Shown here in pieces: positions 13,278 through 21,144 of a stretch of DNA of 24,878 bases (its first letter is position 1; the number at the start of each line of letters is the position of its first letter). Made by a program: the position numbers and the translations under genes. The stretch is from positions 1 through 24,878 of the forward strand of contig DASXBZ010000075.1 of assembly GCA_036491435.1 (NCBI GenBank). The letters are read 5' to 3'. The DNA is from Bog-473 sp036491435. Its GTDB lineage: Bacteria; Actinomycetota; Acidimicrobiia; Acidimicrobiales; RAAP-2. Below the pieces are notes generated by a model. That model was not told where the DNA came from, searched no databases, and worked only from the letters and a program-made list of their open reading frames with translations.

Positions 13278-15229
13278 AGCCACGACAGCACCTCCTCGAC
13301 GACATCCTGCACCGTGCGGCCGGTCGTATCGAGATGGTGTGCGTCGTCGGCCTGCCGCAACGGGGATGCGTCACGGGTGGAGTCGATCCTGTCCCGCCGG
13401 GCCACGCCCTCGGGGGCCTCGTCGTGGCGCCGGCGCGCCCGCTCCTCCGGCGACGCGGTCAGGTACACCTTGACCTCGGCGGCAGGGAACACGACCGAGC
13501 CGATGTCGCGTCCCTCCACCACCCCGCCCCCGTGGGCGACGGCCCAGTCCCGCTGGCGCTTCACGAGCTGCGCCCGGACGTCGGGGTTGGCGGCCACGAC
13601 GGAGACGGCGCGGCCCACCTCGGGCGAACGGATCTTGTGCGTGACGTCGATGCCATCGATGGTCACGACAGGCCCGACGACGATGTCGGCGTTGGTGGCG
13701 AGCGCAGCCACCGCGTCGGCATCGTCGGGTGCGACGCCGCGCTCGAGTGCGAGGGCTGCGACGGCGCGGTACATCGCTCCCGTGTCGAGCCGTTCGAGAC
13801 CCAGATGGCGGGCGACCGCGGTCGATACGGTGGACTTGCCGGCGCCCGCGGGGCCGTCGATGGCGACCAGCAGGGCGCGGGGCGCTCGGTCCTTTTCCCG
13901 TTCGAGGCCCGACGTCGTGAGGTTCCCGAGGTCGTCTGCGAAGCCTGGGTAGCTGGTCGCTGTGGCATCGAAGCCCGTGATCAGGCTCCGCTGACCGGGC
14001 GCGGCGGCCATCGCCGCGACCGCGCCCGCCATGGCCATCCGATGATCACCCTGGCTGTCGAACCGAGCGCCACGCAGTGGTCCGCCGATCCCGGTGATCG
14101 AAAGAGTGTCGCCTTCAATGCGTGCCGATGCGCCGAACGCCTCGACCATGTCGACCACCGCAACGAGGCGGTCGACTTCCTTGACCCGGAGTTCGCCAAC
14201 GTCCGAGAAGACCGTCGTGCCTTGGGCGACAGCCGCGGCGACGGCGAGGACCGGGACCTCGTCGAGCGAAGGGATCTCGGACGCGCGGATGTCGGTCGCC
14301 TTCAGCGGGTGGTTCGTCGCACGCACACGGATGGTGGCGGTGTGAGGGCCCCCGGATCCGCCGTCGGAGCCGACGAGTGTGATGTCCGCGGCCATCCGCT
14401 GCAGCACGCTGACGAAGCCGAGCCGGGCTGGGCCCGAGTAGACGTCCTCGATGTCGACCGCGCTCTCTGGGACAATGGCACCCGCGACCGTGAAGAACGC
14501 AGCTGCCGAGGGATCGCCCGGGACGGTGCGCTCCACCGGCTTGATCGCCGAAGGGCGAAGAGTCACCACGCGACCCTCGCCCCACGGCTCGACTGAGATG
14601 TCCGCTCCGGCCTCTGCGAGCATCTCCTCGGTGTGCGTCCGCGTCGTCACGGGCTCGCGGACGATGGTCTCGCCTGTCGCCGACAGGCCGGCCAGCAGGA
14701 TGGCCGACTTGACCTGCGCGCTGGCCATCTTCGACGTCCAGTCGATGCCGTGCAGCGTGCCACCTTCGATACGCAGTGGTGGCAGACAGCGTCGCCCCTG
14801 TCCACTGACCGACGCCCCCATCAGTGCAAGCGGCTCGGCCACCCGGTCCATGGGCCGAAGGGAGAGCGATTCATCGCCGACCAGTTCGGTTGCCCATTCG
14901 AAGCCGGCGACGAGGCCGCACAGCAACCTCATGGACGTGCCGGAGTTCCCACAGTCGAGAGGATGTGCCGCCGGGCGCAGGCGACCTCGTCCGCCGTGCA
15001 GCACGAGAGTCCCCTCCGCCGGGCGTTCGACCCCGACACCCATGGCCTCGACGGCCGCGAGTGAGGCGGCGACGTCGGCGCCGTCGCTGAGCCCATGCAC
15101 GACAGAGGTGCCCTCGGCGAGCGCGGCGAAGAGCACCGACCGGTGCGAGATCGACTTCTCACCCGGTGTACGGACCGCGCCCCGGCAGGGCACGCCGCCT
15201 TCGACGACCAGGATGCGGGGCGGTGTCAT
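13274..15229 (-). CDS. aroA-cmk: Fused EPSP synthase (AroA) and cytidylate kinase (Cmk)
   Basis: One uninterrupted 651-residue frame encodes two enzymes. Residues 1 to about 435 are 3-phosphoshikimate 1-carboxyvinyltransferase: PGEKSISHR (23-30), NSGTSMR (95-101), PGDPSAAAFF (237-246), SLDEVP (321-326) and DHRMAM (395-400). After a short charged linker (about 438-450), residues 451 to the end are cytidylate kinase, with the P-loop GPAGAGKST (459-467), LDTGAMYRA and the VVEGRDIGSVVFP block. AroA makes EPSP for chorismate; Cmk phosphorylates CMP and dCMP. The start ATG 15229 overlaps the tyrA stop in ATGA (15229-15226). Both active sites look intact, so a bifunctional enzyme is expected. The two genes are neighbours in many bacteria, and fusions have been annotated elsewhere. 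Confidence 0.95.
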   Translation of the reverse strand: MTPPRILVVEGGVPCRGAVRTPGEKSISHRSVLFAALAEGTSVVHGLSDGADVAASLAAVEAMGVGVERPAEGTLVLHGGRGRLRPAAHPLDCGNSGTSMRLLCGLVAGFEWATELVGDESLSLRPMDRVAEPLALMGASVSGQGRRCLPPLRIEGGTLHGIDWTSKMASAQVKSAILLAGLSATGETIVREPVTTRTHTEEMLAEAGADISVEPWGEGRVVTLRPSAIKPVERTVPGDPSAAAFFTVAGAIVPESAVDIEDVYSGPARLGFVSVLQRMAADITLVGSDGGSGGPHTATIRVRATNHPLKATDIRASEIPSLDEVPVLAVAAAVAQGTTVFSDVGELRVKEVDRLVAVVDMVEAFGASARIEGDTLSITGIGGPLRGARFDSQGDHRMAMAGAVAAMAAAPGQRSLITGFDATATSYPGFADDLGNLTTSGLEREKDRAPRALLVAIDGPAGAGKSTVSTAVARHLGLERLDTGAMYRAVAALALERGVAPDDADAVAALATNADIVVGPVVTIDGIDVTHKIRSPEVGRAVSVVAANPDVRAQLVKRQRDWAVAHGGGVVEGRDIGSVVFPAAEVKVYLTASPEERARRRHDEAPEGVARRDRIDSTRDASPLRQADDAHHLDTTGRTVQDVVEEVLSWL

Positions 15230-16320
15230 GACAGGTGAGCAACCTGGCAGCGGTACCCCTTGGCCTCGACCGCCGCGGCCAGCGTCTCGCCGTCAGCCCC
15301 GTCGACAATGAGGATCAGGACACCCCGAGGGCCTTCGGCCGAGTGCGCGATCTCGATGTCGTAGATGCCGATGCCCGCGTCGGCCGCCAACGACGTGATC
15401 TCGGCGAGAACGCCCGCCCGGTCTGGCACGGGGATCCGCAGTTCGGCCAGGTGGTCCGGTCGTGCGATGCGGGCGGGCAGGTTCCGCCGCGCGGCCGAGG
15501 CCGTCTGCAGGACGCCCAGTACGCCCTCGCGGTCTTGCGCCGCGATCCGCGCACGCATGGCGGAGAGGTCTCCGACGAGCGCGTCCAGGGCATCGACGAT
15601 GGCTGTTGCATTCTCGGCGCAGATGTCCGGCCAGATCCCGGGATGGCCGGCCGCGACGCGGGTCATGTCGCGGAATCCGCCGGCGGCGAGCCGCAACAAT
15701 GCGCCATCCTGCTCGGCCCCGGCGCTGGCCGCATTCATGAGCGTCGCGGCGACCAGATGAGGTACGTGTGAGACTACGGCGACGAGGCGGTCGTGGTCTT
15801 CGGCAGACAGTACGAGGACGTCCGCGCCCAGGCTCATGACGACGCCCTTGAGTCGGTCGAACGACTCGAGGTCTGTGACCGCCGTTGGCGTCAGCACCCA
15901 CACCGCTCCCTCGAACAGATCAGGGTCGGCGCCGTGGAGGCCGATCTGTTCGGACCCCGCCATCGGGTGACCACCGACGAAACGCGGATGGTCCGCCTCC
16001 GCCACGATCGCCGTCTTCACCCCACTGACGTCGGTGACGACCGCATCAGGCCTGCGGTCCCGGTTGGCCAGAAGGTCACGGACCACGCGGGCGACCGAGG
16101 TTGCCGGCACCGCGACGAAAACGACCTCCGCGTCGGGATCGTCCCCCACGGCGTCGATGACCTCGTGCTCGAGCGCTGCTCGGGCGTGCGCGGCATCAGC
16201 ATCGAGGCCGGACACGTGCCAGCCCCGCCGGCGGAGCCCCAGGGCGATGGACCCCCCGATCAGCCCTGTCCCGACGACGAGCGCCCGGCGACGCGTCCCG
16301 CCTTCAGTCCGGGAGGTCAT
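15226..16320 (-). CDS. tyrA: Prephenate dehydrogenase with ACT domain
   Basis: The 364-residue protein oxidatively decarboxylates prephenate to 4-hydroxyphenylpyruvate for tyrosine synthesis. It opens with a Rossmann motif, VVGTGLIGGSIALGL (15-29), continues with VFVAVPATSVARV and DVSGVKTAI, a GGHPMAGSE substrate loop and VSHVPHLVAATL, the usual catalytic-His region, and ends in an ACT domain (IPVPDRAGVLAEITSLAAD through IYDIEI) that probably senses tyrosine. The frame is open to 16467, but ATG 16320 begins the conserved part and overlaps the aroH end by 17 nt. Whether it uses prephenate or arogenate cannot be decided by eye. Confidence 0.93.
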   Translation of the reverse strand: MTSRTEGGTRRRALVVGTGLIGGSIALGLRRRGWHVSGLDADAAHARAALEHEVIDAVGDDPDAEVVFVAVPATSVARVVRDLLANRDRRPDAVVTDVSGVKTAIVAEADHPRFVGGHPMAGSEQIGLHGADPDLFEGAVWVLTPTAVTDLESFDRLKGVVMSLGADVLVLSAEDHDRLVAVVSHVPHLVAATLMNAASAGAEQDGALLRLAAGGFRDMTRVAAGHPGIWPDICAENATAIVDALDALVGDLSAMRARIAAQDREGVLGVLQTASAARRNLPARIARPDHLAELRIPVPDRAGVLAEITSLAADAGIGIYDIEIAHSAEGPRGVLILIVDGADGETLAAAVEAKGYRCQVAHLS

Positions 16321-16678
16321 CGCGGAGCCCTTGGGCACCGTGGAGATAGACGTGGTGCATCTCGTCGCGGGACTTCGGCGTGTGGACGTGGAGCAGCACC
16401 CGGATGCACTTGGGCATGGCGCCGGGCACGGCGATCTCGGCGGCACACAGCAGTGGCACGGCGCCAAAGCCGATCTCGCGGATTGCTGTCGCCGGGAACG
16501 TGCTCGTCACGTCCGCGGTCGCGGTGAACAGGACGCTGATGATGTCGTCCTCGGCCAGCTCGTTGCGGGCCATGAGTTCGCGCATCAGCTCCTGCGCACG
16601 CTCCGTGACCTGGGCCACGGTGTCGGCGTCGACCGTCGTGGCCCCGCGCAAGCCCCTGACCGTGAGAGCGGGTGCCAT
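16304..16678 (-). CDS. aroH: AroH-type chorismate mutase
   Basis: The 124-residue protein is the trimeric Bacillus-type chorismate mutase, which rearranges chorismate to prephenate, the substrate of the next gene product. Typical blocks are VRGLRGATTV (7-16), IISVLFTATADVTSTFPA (46-63), GAVPLLCAAEIAVPGAM and CIRVLLHVHT (91-100), then HHVYLHGA. Active-site candidates are Arg8, Glu81, Arg93 and Tyr111, matching Arg7, Glu78, Arg90 and Tyr108 of B. subtilis AroH. ATG 16678 is chosen; a TAGAGT box ends 8 nt before it. First gene of the aromatic-amino-acid run aroH-tyrA-aroA/cmk-plsC. Confidence 0.94.
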   Translation of the reverse strand: MAPALTVRGLRGATTVDADTVAQVTERAQELMRELMARNELAEDDIISVLFTATADVTSTFPATAIREIGFGAVPLLCAAEIAVPGAMPKCIRVLLHVHTPKSRDEMHHVYLHGAQGLRDDLPD

Positions 16679-16698
16679 GACCGGCCACTCTACCGGTC
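16679..16698 (-). promoter_or_regulatory. aroH promoter with flanking dyad
   Basis: On the minus strand TAGAGT (16692-16687) ends 8 nt before ATG 16678. GACCGG (16679-16684) and CCGGTC (16693-16698) are a perfect 6-bp dyad on each side of the box, which could be an operator. The preceding rluB ends at 16765, so a separate promoter here is reasonable. Confidence 0.4.
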
Positions 16699-16764
16699 GG
16701 TGTGGCATCTCCCCTGCTGGCGGCGTCTTCTCTGGGTGGACCAGCCGCCCATTTCCTCGACGGA

Positions 16765-17583
16765 CTAACGCGCCGAGGCGGCGAGGGCCCGCACCTCGTC
16801 GGCGCTCAGAGCGCGCCAGTGCCCCGGAGCAAGCTTGGTGTCGCGTACGGGGCCGATCCGTGTGCGAACCAGGCGCTGGACCGGGTGGCCGATGGCGTCG
16901 CACATGCGACGGACCTGGCGGTTTCGCCCTTCGTGGATGACCAAACGGAGGACGCCTTCGGCGAGCACACCGACTTCGGCAGGCGCCGTCGGCCCGTCGT
17001 CGAGCTCGACGCCCTGGCGGAGCGCGCGCAGCGCGCCCGGGGACGGCGTCCCACCCGCGACCTCGGCGACATATTCCTTGGCCACGCCGTGCGAGGGATG
17101 TGTGAGCAACTGGGCCAGCGCGCCGTCGTTCGTGAGGATGAGGAGTCCTTCGGTGTCGCGGTCGAGTCGACCGACCGGGAACACACGTGGCTCAGTCGGT
17201 ACCAGTGCCACCACCGTCTGCCGCCCCTGCGGGTCATCGGCCGTAGTCACCACGCCGTCTGGCTTGTTCAAGAGGTAGTAGACGAGGTCGGGAGCGACCG
17301 GGATGAGGTTGCCGTCGATCTCCACCCGAGCGGTGGCGACATCGATCCGCTGACCCAATAAGGCCACCTCGCCGTCGACGGTGACGCGTCCGGCCGCGAT
17401 CAGCTCCTCGCAGGCACGGCGGGAGCCGAGGCCGGCCCGGGCCAGGACCTTCTGCAGGCGCTCGCTCTCCGTCCCCGCTGGGTCCGGTGTTCCGGGCGAG
17501 ACGCTGGCGTCAGCCGTCGTCGCTGGCCGCCTCGACGCCGAGGCCCAACGCGGAGCGCATTTCGCTCTCGAGGTCGCCCGCAA
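16765..17583 (-). CDS. rluB: RluB/RsuA-family pseudouridine synthase
   Basis: This enzyme converts a uridine of 23S rRNA to pseudouridine. The S4 RNA-binding domain starts SERLQKVLARAGLGSRRAC and continues EELIAAGRVTVDG; the catalytic block is GRLDRDTEGLLILTNDG with the active-site Asp in RLDRD; the C-terminal EGRNRQVRRMCDAIGHPV is typical. The body is complete, but the start is not clear: no ATG or GTG exists in frame between 17697 and the S4 domain. TTG 17583, inside scpB, is the only standard start close by (272 residues); CTG 17457 or another non-standard codon nearer the scpB stop (17510) is possible. It follows scpB with overlap, as in many genomes. Confidence 0.88.
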   Translation of the reverse strand: MRATSRAKCAPRWASASRRPATTADASVSPGTPDPAGTESERLQKVLARAGLGSRRACEELIAAGRVTVDGEVALLGQRIDVATARVEIDGNLIPVAPDLVYYLLNKPDGVVTTADDPQGRQTVVALVPTEPRVFPVGRLDRDTEGLLILTNDGALAQLLTHPSHGVAKEYVAEVAGGTPSPGALRALRQGVELDDGPTAPAEVGVLAEGVLRLVIHEGRNRQVRRMCDAIGHPVQRLVRTRIGPVRDTKLAPGHWRALSADEVRALAASAR

Positions 17584-18118
17584 CCTCAGGACCGGGGAGG
17601 AAGTCCTCCACCGCCGGCAGCTGCGCCAGCGAGTCAAGGCCCAGCCGCTCCAAGAAGAGGTCGGTCGTGCCGAAGAGCGCCGGCTGGCCCGGTCCATCGG
17701 CGTGACCCACCACCTCGATGTAGCCGCGCTGCTCGAGCAGGCGGGTGACGCCGTCGACGTTCACACCGCGCAGGGACGAGATCTGCCCACGGGAGACGGG
17801 CTGGCGGTAGGCGACGATGGCGAGCGTCTCGAGCGCGGCGGTGGAGAGTCGGTGCGACACCTCGCGGTTGGCAAAGCGTTCGACGTATGGCGCGAGATCA
17901 GGGTGGGTCTGCAAGCGCGCGCCGCCCGCGATCCGTGCCAGCACGAAGCCCCGCCGTTCTTGTTCGTATTCCTCTGCCAGCTCGGTCAGTGCCTCCTCGA
18001 TGGAGCTGACCGGCTCCTCCAAGAGCTCGGCCAAGAGTTGGGGAGCTAACGGCTCGACTGCGACCAACAAAATGGCCTCGATCGTCCGGCCCAATTCAGC
18101 GCGCTCCACGAGTCCCAC
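17510..18118 (-). CDS. scpB: Condensin subunit ScpB
   Basis: ScpB (202 residues) is the kite subunit that binds ScpA in the SMC complex for chromosome compaction and segregation. Two winged-helix domains can be seen: the first up to about residue 80, and the second with STAALETLAIVAYRQPVSRGQI (92-113) and SLRGVNVDGVTRLLEQRGYI, the strongest family signature, followed by FGTTDLFLERLGLDSLAQLP. The C-terminus is acidic and variable as usual. GTG 18118 comes just 3 nt after the scpA stop (TGA-GGA-GTG), so translation is coupled; GTG 18109 is a close alternative. Confidence 0.94.
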   Translation of the reverse strand: MGLVERAELGRTIEAILLVAVEPLAPQLLAELLEEPVSSIEEALTELAEEYEQERRGFVLARIAGGARLQTHPDLAPYVERFANREVSHRLSTAALETLAIVAYRQPVSRGQISSLRGVNVDGVTRLLEQRGYIEVVGHADGPGQPALFGTTDLFLERLGLDSLAQLPAVEDFLPGPEVAGDLESEMRSALGLGVEAASDDG

Positions 18119-18121
18119 TCC

Positions 18122-18931
18122 TCATCCTTCGTAGTCGTCGATCTCGTACCCGTCGAGCTCGGCCAGCCCGCGTCCGCTCACGACGCCCGCCAGCTCGTCC
18201 CTTTCGAGCCAGGAGATCCGCAGGTCACCGAACGTCGTCCCCTGGCCCAGCGTCACCCGGCCCATCTTGCACAGCTCGAGCAGCGCCAAGAACCGTACGA
18301 TCACGTCGATCCGGGTGCGGCACGCACGCACGAGCTCCCGAAACGACGAGGTCCGGTCCATCTCGGGCATGGAGAGGAGCTCGGCGACGGCCTCGGAGAC
18401 CGAGACGGTGTCGACCGTGACGTGGGACAGGTCGACCCGGGGCACCGGGCGCTCCGCCGAGCCGTGCAGATAGGCCTGGGCGAGGTCCTCGGGCGTCACT
18501 CCCGCCAGGAGGTCCGGCGCATGGACGACGAAGCCGTCGTCGAGCCCGACCTCGCGGGGTACAGAGCGCCAGGCTTGCTCGGTCAGGGCGACGAACACAT
18601 CTGCCGCGGCGGCATAGGCCCGGCACTCGAGAAGCCGGGACAGCAGCAGGTCGCGCTCCTCCCAGCCGATCAGGTCCTCGTCGTCCTCGACAGATTCGGG
18701 GCCGGGCAGCAAGCGTTGGGACTTCAGCTCGATGAGGATGGATGCCACCAGCAGGAACTCCGACAGCTGGTTGAAGTCGATCTGCTCGCGCTCTTCGGAG
18801 AGGATCTGGACGAAGGCGTCGACCACCGGCAAAAGGGGGACGTCGAGCACGTCCACCTCGTGCGACGACACGAGATGGAGGAGGAGGTCGATGGGGCCCT
18901 CGAAGACAGGAGTAGAGACCGCGTAGGCCAC
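18122..18931 (-). CDS. scpA: Condensin subunit ScpA
   Basis: ScpA (269 residues) is the kleisin that bridges the SMC heads and recruits ScpB. The N-terminal block FEGPIDLLLHLV and DVLDVPLLPVVDAF, then LSEFLLVASILIELKSQRLLP, are diagnostic; the C-terminal winged helix holds FLALLELCKMGRVTLGQ and FGDLRI. The central part is acidic (PESVEDDEDL), as normal. GTG 18931 is preceded by a TAACGT box ending 6 nt upstream, with no Shine-Dalgarno, so the message is likely leaderless. It is divergent from trpS across a 67-bp region. Confidence 0.94.
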   Translation of the reverse strand: MAYAVSTPVFEGPIDLLLHLVSSHEVDVLDVPLLPVVDAFVQILSEEREQIDFNQLSEFLLVASILIELKSQRLLPGPESVEDDEDLIGWEERDLLLSRLLECRAYAAAADVFVALTEQAWRSVPREVGLDDGFVVHAPDLLAGVTPEDLAQAYLHGSAERPVPRVDLSHVTVDTVSVSEAVAELLSMPEMDRTSSFRELVRACRTRIDVIVRFLALLELCKMGRVTLGQGTTFGDLRISWLERDELAGVVSGRGLAELDGYEIDDYEG

Positions 18932-18998
18932 TCGCCGACGTTATCGAACGGGGCGCCGGGTTCGGCGCACCCCTGGTGGACCCCTACCATGGCGGCCC
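18932..18998. promoter_or_regulatory. Divergent promoters of scpA and trpS
   Basis: On the minus strand TAACGT (18943-18938) ends 6 nt before the scpA GTG. On the plus strand TACCAT (18985-18990) ends 8 nt before the trpS ATG. Neither gene has a Shine-Dalgarno at a usual distance. Unlike the 6013 promoter, the two boxes are separate and not symmetric. Confidence 0.45.
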
Positions 18999-19997
18999 AT
19001 GAACAGGGTCCTTTCGGGCATCGCGCCTTCGGGCAGCTTCACCTTGGGGAACTACCTCGGGGCCCTGCGCCACTGGGTCTCGCTCCAGGACGGCCACGAC
19101 GCCTTCTACTGCGTCGTCGACCTCCACGCCCTCACGACCGAGGTCGGTGAGACGAACCTGCGGGCGAACACGCTCGACGCCGCCCTCAACCTGCTCGCCA
19201 TTGGGCTCGAACCCGAGCGCTCCACGCTGTTCATCCAGAGCCAGGTCCCCGAGCACACCCGCCTCACCTGGTTGCTCGAGTGCACCACGGCCATGGGCGA
19301 ACTGCGCCGCATGACCCAGTTCAAGGACAAGGGCCACGGTCACGAGGCGGTACGGGTCGGTCTGTTCACGTATCCGTGTCTCATGGCGGCCGACATCCTC
19401 CTCTACGACGCCGACGCTGTGCCCGTGGGCGAGGACCAGCGCCAGCACCTGGAGCTGGCTCGCGAGCTCGCTAACCGGTTCAACAACCGCTACGGCGAGA
19501 CGTTCGTCGTACCGGAGGCAGCGATCGCCGGCACGGCGGCCCGCGTAATGGACCTCCAGCACCCCGAGCGAAAGATGTCCAAGTCGGCGGATTCGCCTCT
19601 GGGCACAATCGGGCTCCTCGACTCCGACGACGAGATCACTCGCAAGGTGCGCAAAGCAGTCACGGACACGGACGGCGAGATGCGCTACGACAGGCAGAAG
19701 AAGCCCGGCCTGGCCAACCTCCTCGAGATTCTGGCCGCGGCCACCGGTCGTACGGCCGAGGGTGTCGCGGGCGAATACACCCGCTACGGCGACCTCAAGA
19801 ACGACGTCGCCGCTGCGCTCGTCGAGCTGCTGCGCCCGATCCGAGAGCGCCGCACCGCGCTGGAAGGGGACCGGGCATACGTCGACGACGTGCTGGCCCG
19901 CGGCGCAGCGCATGCCCACGAGGTGGCCTCGGCCACGTACGCACGCGCGGCAGACGCCATGGGGCTGCTGCCCGGCCGAGCCGCTGACCTGAACTAG
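18999..19997 (+). CDS. trpS: Tryptophanyl-tRNA synthetase
   Basis: The 332-residue class I synthetase charges tRNA-Trp. It shows the HIGH-like motif PSGSFTLGNYLGA (10-22; TLGN is close to the TIGN of the E. coli enzyme), the tryptophan-pocket region around YPCLMAADILLYDAD (125-139), PVGEDQRQHLELAR, and KMSKS at 192-196. Length is normal for the bacterial type. ATG 18999 starts directly at the first strand, and a TACCAT -10 box ends 8 nt upstream. Its stop shares the CTAG at 19994-19997 with the stop of the convergent M50 protease. Confidence 0.97.
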   Translation: MNRVLSGIAPSGSFTLGNYLGALRHWVSLQDGHDAFYCVVDLHALTTEVGETNLRANTLDAALNLLAIGLEPERSTLFIQSQVPEHTRLTWLLECTTAMGELRRMTQFKDKGHGHEAVRVGLFTYPCLMAADILLYDADAVPVGEDQRQHLELARELANRFNNRYGETFVVPEAAIAGTAARVMDLQHPERKMSKSADSPLGTIGLLDSDDEITRKVRKAVTDTDGEMRYDRQKKPGLANLLEILAAATGRTAEGVAGEYTRYGDLKNDVAAALVELLRPIRERRTALEGDRAYVDDVLARGAAHAHEVASATYARAADAMGLLPGRAADLN

Positions 19998-20740
19998 ACC
20001 CCGAGCACCCTCCCCCACCAGCTGTAGATCTCGTTGAACAGCCAGGTGATGGGGCCCGTGTGCCCGTTGTTGTCGAGGAAGAAGTTCAGCACCACGAGGC
20101 CGAGCAGGATCGGCATCGTGTACTGGCGGTAACGCAGGTAGGTCGGCCACCAGCCTCGCGGGATCAGGCGTTCCAAGAGCACCGACCCGTCGAGTGGCGG
20201 AATCGGGATCATGTTGAACACGAACAGGCCTACGTTCACGACGCCCGCGAAGAACAAGATCTGGGCCGAAGTCGACCATTGCGTGAGGGTGATCCAGTTG
20301 GGCGGCAGATTCGGGCGCGCAAAGTGGATGAACAAGAACGCGAACACTGCGGCCAGCACCACGTTGACGAAGGGCCCCACCAGGGAGACCACCACCCCCT
20401 CGTTGCGGGGGCTTCGTAGTCGCCCGACGTTCACGGGCACCGGCTTCGCCCACCCGAAGACCCCGATCCCACTCAGTGCGAGCAACGCCGGGACGATCAA
20501 GGTGCCGACTGGGTCGATGTGCACAATCGGGTTCAGGCTCAGTCGGCCGGCTCGTTTGGCCGTGTCGTCACCGAATGCGTTGGCCACGAAGCCGTGTGAG
20601 ACCTCGTGGAGGATGATCGAGGGCACGACGACGCAGAAGATGATGATCTCCTGCTTGGTGATGTTGTGATGGACGACCAGCGCAACCACGACGACCGCGA
20701 TCGCGATCGTCCAGAGGGTGGCTTTGGTGCGCTGATCCAT
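19994..20740 (-). CDS. Site-2 protease family (M50) membrane metalloprotease
   Basis: The 248-residue protein has about six membrane helices and a zinc-protease core: HEVSH (45-49) inside the second hydrophobic segment and NMIPIPPLDG (176-185) supplying the third ligand, Asp184. A conserved NPIVHIDPVGT (70-80) follows the HExxH helix, as in the short actinobacterial and cyanobacterial group of M50 enzymes that lacks PDZ or CBS domains. It cleaves membrane proteins within the bilayer; the target is unknown. The frame is open to 20923, but ATG 20740 has a Shine-Dalgarno (GGGAGG, about 6 nt away) and starts the first helix. That ribosome site lies in one arm of a hairpin at 20745-20762. Confidence 0.9.
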   Translation of the reverse strand: MDQRTKATLWTIAIAVVVVALVVHHNITKQEIIIFCVVVPSIILHEVSHGFVANAFGDDTAKRAGRLSLNPIVHIDPVGTLIVPALLALSGIGVFGWAKPVPVNVGRLRSPRNEGVVVSLVGPFVNVVLAAVFAFLFIHFARPNLPPNWITLTQWSTSAQILFFAGVVNVGLFVFNMIPIPPLDGSVLLERLIPRGWWPTYLRYRQYTMPILLGLVVLNFFLDNNGHTGPITWLFNEIYSWWGRVLGV

Positions 20741-20744
20741 CGGC

Positions 20745-20762
20745 CGCCTCCCGGAGGAGGCG
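20745..20762 (-). promoter_or_regulatory. Hairpin that can bury the ribosome site of the M50 gene
   Basis: CGCCTCC (20745-20751) and GGAGGCG (20756-20762) form a perfect 7-bp stem with a 4-nt loop. In the minus-strand mRNA the 3' arm contains the GGAGG that serves ATG 20740, so the stem would hide it. It lies between the zinc-finger gene and the protease and could tune translation or act as a weak terminator. Confidence 0.4.
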
Positions 20763-20783
20763 CCGGTTGCGTGCACCGACGAC

Positions 20784-21140
20784 CTAGTGCTTGCCGGCGT
20801 CGACGATGCAGAGGCGGGCCGCCGGCATGGCCTCGAGGCGTGGCGCGCCGATCGGCTTGCCACAGACCTCACACCGGCCGTACGTCCCGTCTTCCAGGCG
20901 CTGCAGTGCGGCCTCGACCTCATCGAGGCTCTCCCGCAGCTCCGTCGCCAGCCGCTCCGCCTCGCCCCGCTCCGCTGTCACCTGGCTGGAGTCTGCAAAG
21001 TTGGAGTCGTAGTTGAGACCACTTCCCTGGTCCGCAAAGCCCAGCTCCGTCAGCTGGGCCTGCAGATGGGCACGCTCGTTGCGCAGGAGCTCGGCGAAAT
21101 CGACGTCGGCGGTCTCGGCCGTGGGGGCCTCGTTCGGCAT
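20784..21140 (-). CDS. TraR/DksA-family zinc-finger protein with incomplete Cys4 site
   Basis: The 118-residue protein has a coiled coil (about 15-85) followed by a zinc-finger region like that of DksA/TraR proteins, which enter the RNA polymerase secondary channel. At the coil turn DSNFAD (45-50) resembles the acidic DxxDxA tip. The finger reads GRCEVCGKPIGAPRLEAMP then CIVD: Cys90, Cys93 and Cys111 are present, but the fourth ligand position holds Asp114. Loss of the last Cys is common in actinobacterial homologues, so a changed or absent zinc site is likely. ATG 21140 has a TAGCAT box ending 6 nt upstream, inside the 3' end of xerD. Confidence 0.88.
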   Translation of the reverse strand: MPNEAPTAETADVDFAELLRNERAHLQAQLTELGFADQGSGLNYDSNFADSSQVTAERGEAERLATELRESLDEVEAALQRLEDGTYGRCEVCGKPIGAPRLEAMPAARLCIVDAGKH

Positions 21141-21144
21141 GGAG

